From Ophiobolus disseminans (taxonomy: Eukaryota; Ascomycota; Dothideomycetes; Pleosporales; Phaeosphaeriaceae): a stretch of DNA of 22,280 nt. The DNA lies in the NCBI GenBank assembly GCA_010093685.1, contig MU006240.1, positions 402,209 through 424,488 of the forward strand. The letters are read 5' to 3'. The position numbers and the translations under genes are program-made. The notes below the pieces were generated by a model. That model ran no database searches, was not told where the DNA came from, and was given only the letters and a program-made list of their open reading frames with translations. Numbering within the stretch: position 1 is the stretch's first letter; every line of letters starts with the position of its first letter. This document shows, one piece after another, positions 19,534 to 22,280 of this stretch.

Positions 19534-20778
19534 ATGGACCACACCCAACCGCAATCGCAAGTACAGCCGCAGACGCAACGCGACCAGCAACGCAGACTTG
19601 TGATCGCACAAATGGAGGAAACCTGTGCCCATTCACTACCGGCGTCTTTGGCATCACTCCTACCAAAGCTTCGTCTCTTTCCCACTTGTACCATCGACAG
19701 CTACGCCGAGATCATTCAAGACGTTCAGAAAGTGTTCACTCAGCGCGGTGGCTGGTCTCTTTCGAAGGAAATGGGAGATGGTCACAAGTCTATCCGGCAG
19801 GAGTGGAGAAAGGCGAAAGTCGGCTTGACAAACATGGTCACGAAGCTGGAGGACCTACTTGCAAACACCGCAGTATCTTCGGATGTTGCTGCTAACATCA
19901 AACCGGCCCTGGAGGCGTTTGAAAAGAAGAAGGCAATTCTTGCATGGGTTCCTGGTGTCAAATATGTCAAAGACGCTGAAGAGCTGGAGCCGACGGAAGA
20001 AGACCATGAAAGCGCCCGTCTGATGATCGAACTGCTGAGGCTGATTCTTGACAAAGGAATGTCAGCGGACGATAAGGCATATGCAGCAAAACGAGCCTCA
20101 AACGCCAGCACTTCGAAAGCACAGCAATCTCCCCTGCCTCGGCCACAACCGCAGACACCGGAGCCTAGCCCCACGCCCGCTCCGCAAGCCGATCAGAGTC
20201 TGAAGACTCCGAAATCTATTCTCAAACGCAAGTCTAGCATTTCGCCACTGTCGTCACTCTCACCGAAACGCATTTGCATCACCGAAGTCGTGACTGTTTC
20301 ACCTTCGCATATACTGCCCGCAGACCATGACCCTGTGTACGCCCGATTCCTCCGGACGACACCTCACAATGTCCCTGAAGAGATGACCGCCGAAAAGAGC
20401 TCCACTGTTACCTCCCGCTCGAATAATAAGCACACATTTGCAGAAGCGAGTTGGGCCACAGGTAGATTCTGGCGTCCTAGTCCGCGCTACTTGCCCGGTT
20501 CTTGGGCGTCGGAAGGCTTCTTGGAGAAGGTGAACACGAGAATGCTGAAGAAGGCGGATGAAGAGACGGCTAGGACGCTAAAAAAGCAGGAACAAAAAGA
20601 CAAAAAGGCGACTGAGGGCTTGACGCTCGCAAAGGTGGTTTGGGTCGCTGTTTGCTGGGTCGCAATGGTGTCACCGCATGTGGAGACGTTCAAGCGGAAC
20701 ATGGAGCCTTCGGAGAAAATCAGGGAAAAAATGAGGGAAAGAATAAGGGAAATCTCAAAAGATGGGAAGAAGAAGTAA
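19534..20778 (+). CDS. Lineage-specific basic protein, unknown function
   Basis: A single exon encodes 414 residues from the first in-frame ATG (MDHTQPQSQ). The open frame reaches 74 codons further upstream but only from a TTG. Order: a Gln/Pro-rich N-terminus (4-20); a predicted helical region (about 22-190) with EWRKAKVGLTNMVTKLEDLL; a Pro-rich linker (199-224); a basic, Ser-rich patch (TPKSILKRKSS ... SPKR, about 225-246) that looks like a nuclear-localisation signal with proline-directed phosphorylation sites; and a Lys/Glu/Arg-rich C-terminal helix (about 330-414). That helix is broken by a short hydrophobic stretch (KVVWVAVCWVAMV, about 367-379), too short and isolated for a firm membrane call. 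No known domain was recognised. Long intact frame and biased composition support a real gene; a nuclear role is inference. Confidence 0.75.
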   Translation: MDHTQPQSQVQPQTQRDQQRRLVIAQMEETCAHSLPASLASLLPKLRLFPTCTIDSYAEIIQDVQKVFTQRGGWSLSKEMGDGHKSIRQEWRKAKVGLTNMVTKLEDLLANTAVSSDVAANIKPALEAFEKKKAILAWVPGVKYVKDAEELEPTEEDHESARLMIELLRLILDKGMSADDKAYAAKRASNASTSKAQQSPLPRPQPQTPEPSPTPAPQADQSLKTPKSILKRKSSISPLSSLSPKRICITEVVTVSPSHILPADHDPVYARFLRTTPHNVPEEMTAEKSSTVTSRSNNKHTFAEASWATGRFWRPSPRYLPGSWASEGFLEKVNTRMLKKADEETARTLKKQEQKDKKATEGLTLAKVVWVAVCWVAMVSPHVETFKRNMEPSEKIREKMRERIREISKDGKKK

Positions 20779-21216
20779 AGAGCGAGGATATCGGTGAGTA
20801 CATTCATACCAGCACATGTTGTTGCAACGAAGATGAAGAGATGGAGACTAATAAATGTAACGGTACAAAAACGCCGACCTTATGCATTTCTCAGAACACA
20901 AGGTATATATGTCGATATTTGCCGTCACACACCTTCCAGTTCGAACGGATCCGTAGATAGAGTGAGAACTGACCATCTTTCTCTGACTGTTGTACATTAT
21001 CCCTGCAGAATACTGCTTGTTGCTTTTGCTCAGCTCTTATCCTGTCGTTGGATATACCTGAACTAACACTATAGCACACAAGCTCCCATAAATCTGACTT
21101 CCTTTGACGTGTACTCTATGCACTGTCGGTCGTGCTGTCTGGTCGTTGACGTGTTCGAACTCTGGACTCTTTTGGCGGGGTTGTACCGGTACCAGTACCA
21201 TGCCACGTGCATGCGT
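20779..21216. other. Intergenic interval up to the transposon remnant
   Basis: No gene recognised. It covers the 3' flank of the preceding gene and ordinary sequence. A 10-bp palindrome GTACCGGTAC (21183-21192) lies just before the 17-bp tandem repeat. Confidence 0.4.
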
Positions 21217-21250
21217 GACGGGTCAATGCACGCGACGGGCCAATGCACGC
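21217..21250. repeat. Tandem 17-bp repeat, two copies (left of transposon remnant)
   Basis: GACGGGTCAATGCACGC (21217-21233) is followed directly by GACGGGCCAATGCACGC (21234-21250), with one difference. The same unit length and copy number occur at the right end of the remnant, although the sequences differ. It may be the left subterminal repeat of the element or part of another one. Confidence 0.8.
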
Positions 21251-21360
21251 TCACCCCACCAAAACAGCACTCATACATAAGATTACTGAGCCATGTACAA
21301 TTGCTATTATCGCGATATTTTTTGTTGCTAAGCTCTATAGGCATTAACTGATATATATAG

Positions 21361-22211
21361 CTATCTATATTTTGCTGGGAGCTTGATTGCTCGGCCGCGT
21401 CGTGATTGAGATGGTGGTAGGCCTGCTGAAGCACCTAAGGCCTCACCACCGCCCTCATGCTGCGTAGCTACTTTCTTTTTTAGACCTGCCTTGGTAGGTG
21501 CCTTAAGGCATCTCCTCTTGACTCTTTGGGCCGTGTTTTGAGCTTGCTGGAGTTGTTGTTAACTCCTACAAGCTGCCTGTTGTGAGGCTCAATCAGCAGC
21601 CTCATGAGCGTTCTCCTCCTGCCTTATTAATTGGCTTGCTGTCCTTGCTTCACGCCTCTGTTGAGCTACCTGAAGCTTCTCCTGCCTCTCATTAATAAGA
21701 GCCTCCTTAAGTCTCACGTTGTCATGCTCAGCTAGTACTGATCTGATTGATAGTTGGTGGATTGTTTGGTTGAGCTTTGAGAGCTTTCTCTGGTCTCTAT
21801 CAGCCACAGTGTGATCAACCAGCTGCCTAATCTTCCTCCAATTAGAGGCGCTCAAGGCTGAGGAGTCGCTATCCCTCGAGCTGCCCTGTATAGGCTGGCT
21901 ATTGAATTTCTTGAGTATCACCTCTGGCTGGAGAGGTGAGAGGCCAGTTGCCTCAAAGGCCTTGAGTATAGTCTCCTCCTTGAACGAGGCCTCCCAGACA
22001 GCCATAAACATGGGATAGAAGTCTCTCTTGCTCATTGAAGTGAGCCCTTGGCACCTCTCCATGAAGGCTGCTACCTGGCCTGAGTAGGCAGAGGAGAGAA
22101 GCTTAAACATGAGCCTTGCCTTGTAAGGCGCTCAATATAGCGTAGGAGCTCCAGCTCTTGCTGGGGGTGGAGATTTTGACGTTCTGCTACCGAGGTGCCC
22201 GGCGTAACCAT
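21361..22211 (-). pseudogene. Pogo-like transposase, deleted and with premature stops
   Basis: From an ATG at 22211-22209 (inside the terminal repeat), a short frame encodes HPQQELELLRYIERLTRQG, which matches the extreme N-terminus of fungal pogo/Fot transposases (start of the helix-turn-helix region). At about 22112 it passes abruptly, in another frame, into the C-terminal region (21589-22110) containing MERCQGLTSMSKRDFYPMF and FEATGLSPLQPEVIL, a pattern diagnostic of these transposases.

The CENP-B-type DNA-binding domain and the DDE nuclease core, over 300 residues, are missing. After TGA 21591-21589 the frame continues past a second stop (TAA 21561-21559) to a basic tail (RRGRAIKLPAKYR) and TAG 21363-21361. 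Both internal stops fit C-to-T changes (CGA to TGA, CAA to TAA), as expected from RIP or cytosine deamination. It cannot be autonomous. Confidence 0.8.
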
Positions 22212-22232
22212 CCACCCGGCGTAATCATCCAC
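22199..22232. repeat. Tandem 17-bp repeat, two copies (right end of transposon remnant)
   Basis: CCGGCGTAACCATCCAC (22199-22215) is followed directly by CCGGCGTAATCATCCAC (22216-22232), with one difference. The position just upstream of the transposase start and at the element edge suggests a subterminal transposase-binding repeat. Confidence 0.8.
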
Positions 22233-22280
22233 TAGAACACTAAAATCAACACGTCAATATGAAGCTATTGAGCCACGTAC

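Larger units (their letters stand above)
21361..22232 (-). mobile_element. Internally deleted pogo/Fot-type DNA transposon remnant
   Basis: The remnant contains both protein ends of a pogo-like transposase but not its middle, and a terminal 17-bp tandem repeat on the right (22199-22232). The sequence immediately outside the right end reads CTAG, so a TA target site is possible. A matching inverted end on the left was not found by eye; the left boundary given here is the last codon of the decayed transposase, and the true end may lie at about 21217. Confidence 0.6.

Noticed and set aside
1..22280. CRISPR arrays, rRNA genes, telomeric repeats, riboswitches
   Set aside because: Nothing matching these was seen; the window is fungal nuclear DNA.

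Overview
The window is nuclear DNA of a filamentous ascomycete, most likely a Dothideomycete of the order Pleosporales. The evidence is short introns of about 46-55 nt with GTAAG-type donors, a TATA box followed by a C/A-rich leader, a Ser/Pro/Thr-rich cell-surface protein, a fungal sulfate permease with a STAS domain, a divergent F-box protein, and a pogo/Fot-type transposase remnant. The order is inferred from overall style, not from a marker gene.

Layout on the + strand: the 3' end of an ankyrin-repeat gene (1-201); a 2.5-kb stretch with no supportable gene; a secreted repeat-rich wall protein with one intron (2921-4280); a decayed block on the minus strand (5318-11198); a second gene-poor stretch (11199-13873); then three intact plus-strand genes: a SulP sulfate permease with two introns (13874-16349), an F-box protein (16750-18225) and a lineage-specific basic protein (19534-20778). 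Two tRNA-like Pol III units lie between the last two (18392-18503 and 18690-18794). The right edge holds an internally deleted, stop-riddled pogo-like transposon (about 21361-22232).

The most unusual part is the 5.9-kb minus-strand block. Simple ORF calling breaks it into unrelated pieces. Read across frames, it resolves into three consecutive, co-oriented genes spaced only about 150-210 nt apart (9653-11198, 7497-9444, 5318-7342). All carry in-frame stops and frameshifts, yet two of them retain clean spliceosomal introns whose phases fit. I recognise none of the three protein families. Intact genes on both sides argue against general assembly error. The block looks like a lost multigene locus whose intact version should exist in related fungi.

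The intact genes do not form an obvious pathway. The permease imports sulfate, the F-box protein probably supplies a substrate adaptor for an SCF ubiquitin ligase, and the wall protein acts outside the cell. The ankyrin fragment, the decayed block and the transposon remnant make this look like accessory, fast-evolving sequence interrupted by a conserved core at 13.9-20.8 kb.
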